Shown piece after piece: positions 28,101-35,915 of a DNA stretch of 64,000 nt (the first letter of the stretch is position 1; each line of letters starts with the position of its first letter). Below the pieces are notes generated by a model. It saw only the letters and a list, made by a program, of their open reading frames with translations. It was not told the DNA's origin and searched no databases. This DNA is from Lachnospiraceae bacterium (GTDB lineage: Bacteria > Bacteroidota > Bacteroidia > Bacteroidales > Muribaculaceae). The stretch lies in NCBI GenBank assembly GCA_023663655.1, contig JAMPGZ010000001.1, positions 479,477 through 543,476 of the forward strand, written 5' to 3'. A program made the position numbers and the translations under genes.

Positions 28101-28867
28101 TTAAATGTCTCATTCTCAAGTCTCACTTTTTATGGTCCAATGGCATCAGTATTGGAGGTATATCTGTGGGAGGTTCATTCCTTGATATTGCAGATATCTC
28201 AAAGAAGATTGATTTTTCGGATGAAGATTTGCAGCAAATCTGGGATAAGATGAACATATCGTTATCCCAAATACAAAAGGAATACGAGAAAAGACATTAT
28301 ACAGAATCATCATTCTTTTTGAGTCATTTTGATGGCATATTGGATGAAATGAAATCGTTTATGGAAAGCAATTCATTCAAAGAGATTTCTAAAGAAGAAT
28401 ACGATAGAGTGCTTGGCATTATTATTAAGCTAAGGATTTTAATATCATCAAATACAAGTCACAGTATAGGTGAACTACTCATCGAGGATCACACCAATGA
28501 TGCTGTATCAATGCTTGTAGATGTAAAGCCCGAGGAAAGATTCACAAAATATCAATCGGAGTATATCTTGTTGGCTAATAAAATAGTACTCAAACAATCG
28601 CAATATCTTAATAGTTGTATGAGACATTTTTCATGGATTATTGGAACTTATTCAGATATGATTCCGCAAGTAATTTTCAAGCCTATCCTCGAATATATCC
28701 TAATCTCTTATACTCCCTATTTTAATGGAGAAATGAACTGGGATATTCCATATGCAAAAAAAGATGATTTCGAGAAAGGTTTGATGAAAATATATTCAAC
28801 TTTTCGTAATTGGGGTGGAGAAAACTCCTTCTGGAAGTCATACAAACCTAGATTTGTAAATATATGA
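25118..28867 (+). CDS. Large SIR2-domain protein, candidate antiphage NADase
   Basis: The 1249-residue protein starts at ATG 25118; an in-frame TTG at 25106 is less likely. The N-terminal SIR2-like domain has the nucleotide loop FIIGAGFSRN (about 21-30), FTFNYDNCLD with N140, FKLHGTI with H286 as probable catalytic His, and IIGFSGDDPNF (about 339-349). About 140 residues are inserted between NYD and KLHG. The remaining 800 or so residues are A/T-rich-coded, mostly helical and match no domain I recognise. Overall length and plan resemble defence-associated sirtuins such as DSR1/DSR2, which deplete NAD+ on phage infection. That function is inferred. It is the largest gene here and visibly A+T-richer than its neighbours. 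Confidence 0.8.
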   Translation: MQTSQQITRIRHLLNNRSLSFIIGAGFSRNMSDRFVDWRGLLKPIVEEMYNIDDENDTWHKIEEIGYLGIAEEYVRRKGYHEAIDVYIERHTPIIRKENLDETDDSRYIVTLNDEEIGPADITCHQLLFDLDVKNIFTFNYDNCLDIIGDTDEADKLLCRIRQAQTELYFLEQIRFESNNYNSDSLSIKGKTSSVQYSIAATSPAISAMDFNTFIDRLKTKFPSLSILNQHFTNNTAFLDTIEDEIARKKVELFSFQRQRESCYQLISSAGMLSLTDGKKNIFKLHGTIRLNDGSEYGFDGDSHCNYIITANDYIDYPIKHEPFVDYMKISLLKGSFCIIGFSGDDPNFLSWMSWVKEVIDKNPEIKSELSQKNSARFFYIDSGDKPLSKDKKLLLKNHYIEYVELSKVFKGSSHKERIEQFLKYLSPKTSYFRKIKESWNNINKQISSIQYSKEKWDISPLFDDIEFIYNSHKINRIPVQNSLDNLNRDHILRALHRKFNKKWDSASEQELKLAFSALRDELLLPSHYFENYEYQNILHKSQNPIFEGLAYLLQKECALCNRNLTYSNLSFSPFIQIWKTLYGFNFKEAKKLLDAWKPSNDSPIDKVRKLMFKAILSEDVFEQISPLTNRDLYFSVQDYINALELLPLISRRYRTLKDGGMSNIFDFSEESDQLKTDCPYLKNADHIVNKLVDKVNGYTKPTPFGNIPCSFTFGSSNPEFVTSFKILSIFFELCRPLYISNIILFPEEKWNLVCENLYRDYPYPCLFYSLQYHSSKLTTSICQKILYCDDLKDELPRIVKSLFSALRQKECPDNYRQSIMLALPILLIGVDATYWNKDFLSFFNKLKPYDLKTRKYDDWNYTHENFYKLISFGLTWTSDKEFKIKVLSDILNTRGKIGNWENSLILNALHSLNEEDLLSSQYIDNIRQGILWLCENGNKPAQIYVILNLIKLIDNETVQECLERLPSTLIESDCTLMKAIPNYIQPSSPLISRIKCLILKSHFLWSNGISIGGISVGGSFLDIADISKKIDFSDEDLQQIWDKMNISLSQIQKEYEKRHYTESSFFLSHFDGILDEMKSFMESNSFKEISKEEYDRVLGIIIKLRILISSNTSHSIGELLIEDHTNDAVSMLVDVKPEERFTKYQSEYILLANKIVLKQSQYLNSCMRHFSWIIGTYSDMIPQVIFKPILEYILISYTPYFNGEMNWDIPYAKKDDFEKGLMKIYSTFRNWGGENSFWKSYKPRFVNI

Positions 28868-28891
28868 CTAACCGAAAATTAATCTACGAAC

Positions 28892-29152
28892 ATGGATAAC
28901 GGACGAATAACACTTTTTCAGACGCATGGAGGTGAAGCGAAGATTGAGGTTCGGCTTGCCAATGAATCCGTGTGGCTTACTGCCGATCAAATGGCAGAAC
29001 AGTTTCAGCACGACCGTTCAACTATTCAGCGGCACATCAAACGAATCTATCAAGATGGTAAGCTTACACAGGACTCAACTTGTGTATTTTTGCACAAATT
29101 CAAACTAAGGGTACGCGTCATGTATAGTGAAATGTGTCGACCGTTTCCGTGA
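28892..29152 (+). pseudogene. RhuM-family protein, truncated
   Basis: Residues 1-60 (NGRITLFQTHGGEAKIEVRLANESVWLTADQMAEQFQHDRSTIQRHIKRIYQDGKLTQDST) match the N-terminus of RhuM virulence-family proteins, normally about 300 residues or more. The match breaks at STC and the frame stops after 86 codons. It sits 24 bp after the SIR2 gene. It is a decayed island gene. Confidence 0.75.
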
Positions 29153-29237
29153 ACGCACACAATATCAGCTTTCGCCTGTTGAGGTTCATTTCCTCGAAGC
29201 ATTCGATGCCGAGCAGAAGAAACTTAAAGGTAAATGA
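29109..29237 (+). pseudogene. C-terminal fragment of an unidentified protein
   Basis: After a stop at 29106-29108 the frame reads GYASCIVKCVDRFRERTQYQ, LSPVEVHFLEAFDAEQKKLKGK and stops. It looks like the polar, helical end of a real protein but has no start. Overlap with the RhuM remnant in another frame suggests a deletion that joined two broken genes. Confidence 0.4.
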
Positions 29238-29333
29238 TTACCTCCACCATGTCAAAATCATGGAATGCAGAAACGCAATCTCAAAATTCATCGGCTACAG
29301 GTGATGCTTTTTCGGAATCTCGTTTTTTTGTCG

Positions 29334-29341
29334 TATTTTTG
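29334..29341 (+). promoter_or_regulatory. Bacteroidetes -7 element (TATTTTTG)
   Basis: TATTTTTG lies 24 nt before the ribE start at 29366. It restarts housekeeping transcription after the island. Confidence 0.6.
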
Positions 29342-29365
29342 CAGTATAAATCAAAATAGACTATT

Positions 29366-29971
29366 ATGTTTTCCGGAATTGTTGAAGAGGCGGCTAAAGT
29401 TGTCGCAGTGAAGAGAGACGGAGGCAATGTACACCTCACGATGTCATGCTCTTTTGTTGATGAGTTGAAAATAGACCAGTCAATAGCCCACAATGGAGTA
29501 TGCCTCACGGTTGTGGCTCTTCCGGGCGACGGCACTTACACCGTGACCGCTATTCAGGAAACTCTTGACCGCAGCAATCTCGGCGACCTCAAGGAGGGCG
29601 ATCTCGTGAATGTGGAACGCAGCATGATCATGAATGGACGTCTTGACGGACACATCGTGCAGGGCCATGTGGATTGCACCGCCGTGTGCGACGAGGTGAA
29701 GGAAGTGGAAGGTAGCACATATTTCCGGTTCCGCTACAATGTGGACAAGGAGATGGCACAACGCGGATATGTGACCGTGGAGAAAGGATCGGTCACCGTC
29801 AACGGCGTGAGCCTCACAGTGTGTGACTCAACCGTAGACTCATTCCGAGTGGCAATCATCCCCTACACTTTCGAACACACCAACTTCTGCCGCCTTGCGG
29901 AAGGCTCACGCGTCAATCTTGAATTTGATATAATCGGCAAATATCTTGCCCGTCTCATGGAGGTGAAATAA
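29366..29971 (+). CDS. ribE: Riboflavin synthase
   Basis: The 201-residue protein has two lumazine-binding repeats. The start MFSGIVEEAAKVV is diagnostic, with NGVCLTVV and DGHIVQGHVDCTA in the first half and VNGVSLTV, FRVAIIPYTFEHTN in the second. It converts two 6,7-dimethyl-8-ribityllumazine to riboflavin. No RFN riboswitch was seen in the short leader. The gene is 9 bp from the LOG gene. Confidence 0.95.
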   Translation: MFSGIVEEAAKVVAVKRDGGNVHLTMSCSFVDELKIDQSIAHNGVCLTVVALPGDGTYTVTAIQETLDRSNLGDLKEGDLVNVERSMIMNGRLDGHIVQGHVDCTAVCDEVKEVEGSTYFRFRYNVDKEMAQRGYVTVEKGSVTVNGVSLTVCDSTVDSFRVAIIPYTFEHTNFCRLAEGSRVNLEFDIIGKYLARLMEVK

Positions 29972-29980
29972 CCGGCACCG

Positions 29981-30547
29981 ATGGAAAAGAAAGGTATCGC
30001 AGTCTACTGCGCCTCAGCACCGGATATCGACAAGGTCTATTTCGACTTCGCCCGAGAGCTCGGCGCGCTCATAGCCAAAGCAGGGCTGCAGGTGGTGAAC
30101 GGCGGAGGAAGAGCCGGGCTCATGGGAGCCACCATAGAGGGAGCCATCGCTGCCGGAGGTGAAGTGACCGGAGTGCTCCCGCGATTCATGGTTGAAAAAG
30201 GCTGGGACCACAAAGACCTGTCACGACGCATCATCACCGAAACCATGCATGAGCGAAAGCTGACAATCGCCGAAATGTCGGCAGGGGCAATAGCCCTTCC
30301 CGGCGGAGTGGGCACTCTCGACGAGCTGTTCGAGATAATCACATGGCGACAGCTCGGGCTCTACGAAGGGAGCGTGGTAATCGCCAATATCAACGGCTTC
30401 TACGACAATCTTCTCGCCCATCTACAGGGGGCTTGCGACCGCCACTTCATGCGCGGCAGAGGGCTATGGAGCGTCGCCACCACTCCTGAAGAGGCTCTGC
30501 GCATGGCTCTCGACCGGCAGGAACTAACCATATTGGAAAAATATTGA
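29981..30547 (+). CDS. LOG/TIGR00730 family protein
   Basis: The 188-residue protein has a Rossmann-like fold with GGGRAGLMG and the active-site signature PGGVGTLDE, as in LOG-type cytokinin-riboside-5'-monophosphate phosphoribohydrolases. In bacteria these usually cleave nucleoside monophosphates. It is annotated broadly because substrates vary. It follows ribE by 9 bp and precedes the DUF4271 gene by 4 bp. Confidence 0.9.
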   Translation: MEKKGIAVYCASAPDIDKVYFDFARELGALIAKAGLQVVNGGGRAGLMGATIEGAIAAGGEVTGVLPRFMVEKGWDHKDLSRRIITETMHERKLTIAEMSAGAIALPGGVGTLDELFEIITWRQLGLYEGSVVIANINGFYDNLLAHLQGACDRHFMRGRGLWSVATTPEEALRMALDRQELTILEKY

Positions 30548-30551
30548 CCCT

Positions 30552-31337
30552 ATGAATCACGCAATTCCATCCCTTTGCCACCCGTTTGACGCTCCGTCAG
30601 AAGTGGAATTTCAGGGTTTCAGCGACTCTGTCGAGGCTTTCACGTTGGGAATGCCGGGTGAATTGCGTCCCGATCTGCTCGGCACCAATTCGGTGCTGCT
30701 GTGCATAATAATGGGCATGATCCTGATCGTCATTTTCAACATCAGGGAGTGCCCGCGATTCTTCTCCACCTTCACCGACGACCTTATAAGCCGCCGGCGC
30801 CGCTCCAACGTGTTCAACGAGCGCACCGTCAACGAGACCCGCGTCACCGGCGTTTTCATCCTGCAGCTATGCGTGTGCGAGGCGCTGCTGCTACTGCCAT
30901 TCCTGCGCGGCATGGGCTTGTCAATACCCGGTACGCTCATTCCCATAGCCATAGGGCTTCTGATAAGCACGACCATCGCCTACTATGCTTGCCAGCTATG
31001 CATCTACAGGCTCATAGGCTATGTCTTTGCCGACAAAACCGACTCACGGCTCTGGATAAGAGGCTTCAACGCGTCACAAGTGCTTCTCGGATGGACATTG
31101 ATTCTTCCCGCGCTCGCAGTCCTCTTCTATCCGGCGACCACCGATTATCTGCTTCCCATAAGCGGCATTCTGTATATTTTAGCCCGCATACTTTTCTTTT
31201 CCAAAAGTTTCCGCATCTTTTACAACGGATTCTCATCGTTACTTTATTTCATCCTGTACATCTGCAGCGTGGAGATTGTGCCGCTGATAATCCTCTACCG
31301 CGCCATATTCGCATTCTACAGCAATGTCATAGGCTGA
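30552..31337 (+). CDS. DUF4271 membrane protein
   Basis: The 261-residue protein has about six membrane segments (for example SVLLCIIMGMILIVIFNI, LIPIAIGLLISTTIAYYA, VLLGWTLILPALAVLFYP). An N-terminal soluble part contains LGMPGELRPDLLGTNS. It is the DUF4271 protein that habitually lies before hemD in Bacteroidetes. Its role is unknown. Confidence 0.8.
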   Translation: MNHAIPSLCHPFDAPSEVEFQGFSDSVEAFTLGMPGELRPDLLGTNSVLLCIIMGMILIVIFNIRECPRFFSTFTDDLISRRRRSNVFNERTVNETRVTGVFILQLCVCEALLLLPFLRGMGLSIPGTLIPIAIGLLISTTIAYYACQLCIYRLIGYVFADKTDSRLWIRGFNASQVLLGWTLILPALAVLFYPATTDYLLPISGILYILARILFFSKSFRIFYNGFSSLLYFILYICSVEIVPLIILYRAIFAFYSNVIG

Positions 31338-31463
31338 CCCACCCGGCTGACTATTTTCTTCCAAAAAGCGGTATTTCGCGGCTATTTTGACCATATACCT
31401 CTCTTTTCTAAGGGATTTATAATTTTTTATCACGGTTTTTAATCATTACTCTATTTTATTTTG

Positions 31464-31471
31464 TACCTTTG
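31464..31471 (+). promoter_or_regulatory. Bacteroidetes -7 element (TACCTTTG)
   Basis: TACCTTTG lies about 100 nt before the hemD start at 31574 and likely drives hemD-rnpA-yidD-tatD. The -33 element is not obvious. Confidence 0.55.
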
Positions 31472-31573
31472 CAGTGTGAAAATTGCGCCACTGATAAAAT
31501 TAGTGTATCATGCCATTTTTTCCGCTGTATCGTAACATTATTTGCTAACCTACACAAATAAAACATAGTTAGA

Positions 31574-32323
31574 GTGAAAGTAAAAAAAGTGCTGGTTTCA
31601 CAGCCAAAGCCTACATCCGACAAATCGCCCTACTACGAAATCGCTGAAAAATACGGAATCGAAATCAATTTTCGTCCGTTCATCAAAGTGGAGGGATTAA
31701 GCGCGAAAGAGTTCCGACAGTCACGCATAAACATTTCTGAATTTACGGCTGTAATCTTTACTGCCCGTACTGCTGTCGACCATTTTTTCCGCTTATGCGA
31801 AGAAATGCGTTATTCGGTACCTGATACTATGAAGTATTTTTGCACCACAGAGTCAATAGCCAATTATCTGCAAAAATACATCATCTACCGCAAACGCAAG
31901 ATTTTCTATGTAAACACCGGTAAACTTGACGACCTGCTTCCCTATCTTCAGAAGCACAACAAGGAGAATTATCTTTACGTGGTGAGCGATGTCCACAAAG
32001 ACGATGTCAACATCCTTGACCACAACAACATCCGCTACACCCGCGCGGTGATGTACCGCACAGTGAGCAATGACTTCGGACCCGATGAAGCATTTGACTA
32101 CGATATGCTTCTGTTCTTCAGCCCGTCAGGAATCGACTCGCTGCTGAAGAATTTCCCCGATTTCCATCAGGAAGATATCCGCATCGGTTGTTTCGGCGCC
32201 ACCACCGCCAAAGCGGTGCGCGACGCGGGACTGCGCCTCGACATGGAAGCGCCGTCGGTAGCCGCTCCTTCGATGACAGCCGCTCTTGATATGTTCTTGA
32301 AAGAGGACGCTAAAAACAATTGA
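31574..32323 (+). CDS. hemD: Uroporphyrinogen-III synthase family protein
   Basis: The 249-residue protein starts with GTG. The two-lobed HemD pattern is visible: VLVSQPKPTSDKSPYYEIAEKYGIEINFRPFI, then TAVIFTARTAVDHFFRL, and late LLFFSPSGIDSLLKNFP plus IGCFGATTAKAVRDAGL. It would cyclise hydroxymethylbilane. It lies in the conserved DUF4271, hemD, rnpA, yidD order. Its stop overlaps the rnpA start. In gut Bacteroidales with incomplete haem pathways the actual role may differ. Confidence 0.85.
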   Translation: MKVKKVLVSQPKPTSDKSPYYEIAEKYGIEINFRPFIKVEGLSAKEFRQSRINISEFTAVIFTARTAVDHFFRLCEEMRYSVPDTMKYFCTTESIANYLQKYIIYRKRKIFYVNTGKLDDLLPYLQKHNKENYLYVVSDVHKDDVNILDHNNIRYTRAVMYRTVSNDFGPDEAFDYDMLLFFSPSGIDSLLKNFPDFHQEDIRIGCFGATTAKAVRDAGLRLDMEAPSVAAPSMTAALDMFLKEDAKNN

Positions 32324-32739
32324 CCACAGTGGAAACGCTTCGTCTCTATAAAAGGGAAAAGCTCTGCTCGGTGACAGCTATAGACCGCCTCTTCGCCTCA
32401 CGCGAAGAGGCGCGTGCTTTTCTTGCCTATCCGCTGAGAGCCGTGTGGATGGAAAATCCCTCTCGCGGAGCTTGCGCGCAATTCCTCATTTCAGTTCCCA
32501 AAAAGAAACTGCGTCATGCAGTGGACCGAGTGACCATGCGCCGACGCATCCGCGAGGCATACAGGCTCAATCGCAACACGGCTCCGATATTGGCGGAACA
32601 GCCCCTCGACATAGCATTCATCTACGTATCATCGCGGCTTGAACCATATTCACGTGTAGAGGCGGCGATGAAGAAGATACTTTCCAAAATGCAACCACAA
32701 CCTGCCGTCGGAGATGAAGCTGTCAAAGATACCATCTAA
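32320..32739 (+). CDS. rnpA: Ribonuclease P protein component
   Basis: The 139-residue protein shows the RnpA signature with basic [16 protein letters not shown] and, earlier, [15 protein letters not shown]. The N-terminus [17 protein letters not shown] is typical of Bacteroidetes. There is no ATG at the right place: TTG 32320 (overlapping the hemD stop) or GTG 32329 must be used. It overlaps yidD by 26 bp. Confidence 0.9.
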   Translation: MTTVETLRLYKREKLCSVTAIDRLFASREEARAFLAYPLRAVWMENPSRGACAQFLISVPKKKLRHAVDRVTMRRRIREAYRLNRNTAPILAEQPLDIAFIYVSSRLEPYSRVEAAMKKILSKMQPQPAVGDEAVKDTI

Positions 32740-32941
32740 ATTTCTGATTCTTATCGTCAGATTTTATCAAGGTGCCATATCTCCCCACTTTCCGCCGGCA
32801 TGCCGCTACACCCCCACCTGCAGCCAGTATGCAGTGGAGGCGTTGACGCGTCATGGAGCGCTTAAAGGGGGCTGGCTCGCCTTGCGACGCATAATGCGCT
32901 GCCATCCTTGGGGAGGCAGCGGATATGATCCGGTGCCATGA
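32714..32941 (+). CDS. yidD: Membrane protein insertion efficiency factor YidD
   Basis: The 75-residue protein has the complete YidD pattern: [55 protein letters not shown] and GGSGYDPVP. It helps YidC-dependent insertion at the inner membrane. It starts inside rnpA and overlaps the tatD start by 4 bp, as usual. Confidence 0.95.
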   Translation: MKLSKIPSKFLILIVRFYQGAISPHFPPACRYTPTCSQYAVEALTRHGALKGGWLALRRIMRCHPWGGSGYDPVP

Positions 32942-33531
32942 TAATAACCGACTCACACACCCACGATGAACATCGGCAGGGAGCCATCATAAACTGGCGT
33001 CCGGGAATGCCTATCGACCCCGATCTATATTACTCGGCAGGCACACATCCATGGAACGTGGGCACCCTCGATGCCATCGACTTACTTCCTGAATCTCCAC
33101 GAATAGTGGCGGTGGGCGAAGTGGGGCTCGACAAGGCACAGGGCACTCCGCTCGACATTCAGCAACAGGAACTGCTGAAATGGATTGAGATTTCCGAAAG
33201 CCGAGGGCTGCCATTGATTCTGCACATCGTAAGAGCTTTCCCGGAAATAATAGCCTTGAAAAAGCGGCTGTCGCCTAAACAACCGTGGATCATTCACGGC
33301 TTCAGAGGCAAGCCTCAACTCGCGTCCGAACTGCTGCGCCACGGATTCTATCTGTCGATCGGAGAAAAATACAATCCCGACACAGTAGCCATAATACCAC
33401 GCGACCGGCTTCTGCTTGAAAGCGACGAGGGGACCGGCACACCAATAATTGATAACGCCGATCCCGCTCTTGCCGATAAAATATTTTTAAAGAGCCTACA
33501 ATCCGGTGGTGATGGAGGTGAAAAACCTTAA
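32938..33531 (+). CDS. TatD-family hydrolase
   Basis: The 197-residue protein has an N-terminal TDSHTHDEH metal site, [42 protein letters not shown] and [12 protein letters not shown], the complete set of TatD metal ligands in a short version. It is a DNase/exonuclease-like metal hydrolase. Its last 36 bp overlap the convergent gene at 33496-34629. Confidence 0.88.
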   Translation: MIITDSHTHDEHRQGAIINWRPGMPIDPDLYYSAGTHPWNVGTLDAIDLLPESPRIVAVGEVGLDKAQGTPLDIQQQELLKWIEISESRGLPLILHIVRAFPEIIALKKRLSPKQPWIIHGFRGKPQLASELLRHGFYLSIGEKYNPDTVAIIPRDRLLLESDEGTGTPIIDNADPALADKIFLKSLQSGGDGGEKP

Positions 33532-34629
33532 TTGCCCGGATGAGTATTGAGGCACATACTGCAACCTTATATAGCCCTGATTGGGGGCAAACCACGTTGC
33601 TGAAAGCGATGACGATACATTGCTCACATTAACAGGCGCTCCATAAATGGCTGTCATGTTATTGTAAAGATTATTGTAACGCACCGTATCGGGGTAGCTC
33701 GTAGAGTAGAAAAACTCAGTACGCTCCAAGCCGTTGTTGCCGTAATACATCGTAGCTTCCGGCCAGTAATAATTGTACTGGTTGACATCGCTCAGATACA
33801 CCGCATTGCTTCCATAGCTTGACACGGTATAACCGTGACCGAGGAGGAAATTCAACGACACATTCAACGCAGTTCCGAAATTAATGCCGAAAATAGCAGA
33901 AATCACAGGAGCTCCGTGGCGCGGACGCCAAGCAGGCGGCGGAACAGGACGATGCCACGGACGCGGCGTGGGACGATGCACGTGCATAGGCGGACGATGC
34001 ACGTAGGGCGGGCGATAGTTGTGACCCGGGCGAACCGCATTATTATGCGGAGGACGCACATTATGTCCGGGGCGAACTCCGGTCACCGGACGATCAGGGC
34101 GATGGGGGCGATTGCCGACTCCTTGGTTGTGATTGCCGTTGTGTCCGGGGCGGTTGCCGACACCCTGGTTATGATTGCCGTTATTGCCCGGACGGTTGCC
34201 GACATTCTGATGGCTGTTACCAGGACGATTGCCTACGCCCTGATTGTGATTGCCATTGTTGCCGGGACGATTGCCGACGTTCTGATGGTTGTTGCCCGGG
34301 CGATTGCCTACGCCCTGGTTGTGATTGCCATTGTTGCCGGGACGATTGCCGACATTCTGATGGTTGTTACCCGGACGATTATTCACCGAGCCGGAATTGC
34401 CGGGGCGCGATGTAGTATTTGCCGGACGTCCTGACGATGGATGAGATGATGACGGACGCGTGGCTTGCGGCTTGCGATTTGACTCACTTCCGCCTCTTCC
34501 TCTCGATGAAACTTGCTCCGACTTTGAGCCGCCACGATGACCGCTCGTGCGCTGCTGAGCCTCAACACAAGGCACCACCAACACAAGCCCCAACAAGAAT
34601 ACTGCTGTTTTTTTCAAAATACCGTTCAT
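33496..34629 (-). CDS. Exported Asn/Gly/Pro-rich repeat protein
   Basis: The 377-residue protein, taking ATG 34629, has a signal peptide (MNGILKKTAVFLLGLVLVVPCVEAQ). A low-complexity segment (about 30-210) is built of alternating NRPGNNHQNVG and NRPGNNGNHNQGVG units, then His/Pro/Arg-rich sequence. A C-terminal folded part begins around PVISAIFGINFGTALNVSLNF. Bacteroidales proteins with such low-complexity N-termini are usually envelope-associated. The function is unknown. It overlaps the tatD gene tail by 36 bp, with no terminator between. Confidence 0.7.
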   Translation of the reverse strand: MNGILKKTAVFLLGLVLVVPCVEAQQRTSGHRGGSKSEQVSSRGRGGSESNRKPQATRPSSSHPSSGRPANTTSRPGNSGSVNNRPGNNHQNVGNRPGNNGNHNQGVGNRPGNNHQNVGNRPGNNGNHNQGVGNRPGNSHQNVGNRPGNNGNHNQGVGNRPGHNGNHNQGVGNRPHRPDRPVTGVRPGHNVRPPHNNAVRPGHNYRPPYVHRPPMHVHRPTPRPWHRPVPPPAWRPRHGAPVISAIFGINFGTALNVSLNFLLGHGYTVSSYGSNAVYLSDVNQYNYYWPEATMYYGNNGLERTEFFYSTSYPDTVRYNNLYNNMTAIYGAPVNVSNVSSSLSATWFAPNQGYIRLQYVPQYSSGQLRFFTSITTGL

Positions 34630-34751
34630 GATACATCTCTTTTTTATGTGATAACAATTCATCTTTTATTACTAAGATGCCATATCACAGTGAAAGTTTA
34701 GGACGCAGTTTAAATTACAACATTTTTTAATAAGCGGCACATTTCCCTATT

Positions 34752-35096
34752 TCATCGAGAATAATAGGTGGTTCCTCCATAATCCACATCATATAATGAC
34801 AGATATCCTTCAGGCGAAAAACCCCACGCGAATACCCAAAAAGAGTCATACGCATCATTCAGATATATGTCAAGCTCATCGCGGTTATAATCCCACGAGA
34901 ATGACGTGGTGGTGCCATAATCATCAGTGTACCACCCGCTTCCATTGGAATAAAATGAAAACGAGGCGTTATTGTTCACCCCATACCATGTTCCTAAAAA
35001 TGGAGCGTCCTCAGTGTACCACCCATCATCCTCACATGATGTGAACGCCAGCGAAAGCATGACACACATAAGGATTGCCAATAAGTTCTTTTTCAT
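34752..35096 (-). CDS. Small lipoprotein
   Basis: The 114-residue protein has a lipoprotein signal with lipobox LAFTSC (Cys about 20), then a short beta-rich domain full of Tyr, Trp and Asp (GTWYGVNNNASFSFYSNGSG, WDYNRDELDIYLNDAYDSF). This resembles small Bacteroidales lipocalin-like or beta-sandwich proteins. No function is assigned. Confidence 0.65.
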   Translation of the reverse strand: MKKNLLAILMCVMLSLAFTSCEDDGWYTEDAPFLGTWYGVNNNASFSFYSNGSGWYTDDYGTTTSFSWDYNRDELDIYLNDAYDSFWVFAWGFSPEGYLSLYDVDYGGTTYYSR

Positions 35097-35186
35097 CTTT
35101 CAATGTTTAAGTTTTTGCAATAATATAGCTATGAAATTTAAACAATTTTAGATGATGTTTGGTTTTGGTCACACTCAACCACCCGT

Positions 35187-35915
35187 TTAGAAATTATATC
35201 CCAGAGTGAATGACCAAAGCTTATTATGTCCTACCGGCTTTTTGACACCTTCGCCATCATTTTTGAGCACATTGCTGCATCCGGCATTGTAATGGGCGCC
35301 TATGTAATAGTGCTGCATCACGAGAATACCGAGTCCGAACTTGAATCCCCAGTCAGAGCGGTTGGCGATGCCCTTGCTTCCGAAATAATCGCCCTTAGCT
35401 TTCTCTGAGGCGACAACACCGAAATCTTCACGGAAATAAGTGTAGTGGCACTTGCCGCCGAAACCTGTAGCCCAGTATGGACCCGCATCAATGTGAAGCT
35501 GACCGAGCTCGGCTACTCCGAGGCGTAATGACAGCAACAAGGGGATCTCAAAGTAATATGCACCCCACTTTCCGTCAATTGCCGCCAATGCGTTGTTGTC
35601 ATTGAACAGATAGTGGAAACTGTTGTTGCGTGAACGGAAGTTCAGCCCCGATTCAATGGCAAGAAAATTGCGGATATTAAGGTCGACCACCGCGCCGGCG
35701 CTGAAGCCGGGCTTCCACTGGCTGTGGTTCCAAGCGATTTCGGAGTATGCCTCATCGAAATTAGTGGACAGATTGGAGGTATTGAAGCCTGCGCGCACAC
35801 CTATCTGCACCAGCTTGGAGGGCATTCCGGTGTCAAGAATGGTCTGAGAATGAACGGGTGCGGAAAATACCGCTACCAAGATCGCAGCAATGACGCTGAT
35901 GATACTTTTTTTCAT
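35187..35915 (-). CDS. Porin-family outer-membrane beta-barrel protein
   Basis: The 242-residue protein has a signal peptide (MKKSIISVIAAILVAVFSAPVHSQ) and eight-stranded-barrel-like repeats: IGVRAGFNTSNLS, GFSAGAVVDLNIRNFLAIESGLNF, YYFEIPLLLSLRLG, and a terminal WSFTLGYNF. This fits the OMP_b-brl_2/PorT-like group common in Bacteroidetes. Its start overlaps the GDSL gene stop by 4 bp on the minus strand. Confidence 0.8.
   Translation of the reverse strand: MKKSIISVIAAILVAVFSAPVHSQTILDTGMPSKLVQIGVRAGFNTSNLSTNFDEAYSEIAWNHSQWKPGFSAGAVVDLNIRNFLAIESGLNFRSRNNSFHYLFNDNNALAAIDGKWGAYYFEIPLLLSLRLGVAELGQLHIDAGPYWATGFGGKCHYTYFREDFGVVASEKAKGDYFGSKGIANRSDWGFKFGLGILVMQHYYIGAHYNAGCSNVLKNDGEGVKKPVGHNKLWSFTLGYNF

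Noticed and set aside
29281..29365. FMN riboswitch before ribE
   Set aside because: The leader from the -7 element to ATG is only about 20 nt, too short, and no RFN landmarks are visible.
33835..34434. 199-codon plus-strand frame with repeated Ile/Val/Ala
   Set aside because: Shadow of the NRPGNN repeats on the minus strand.
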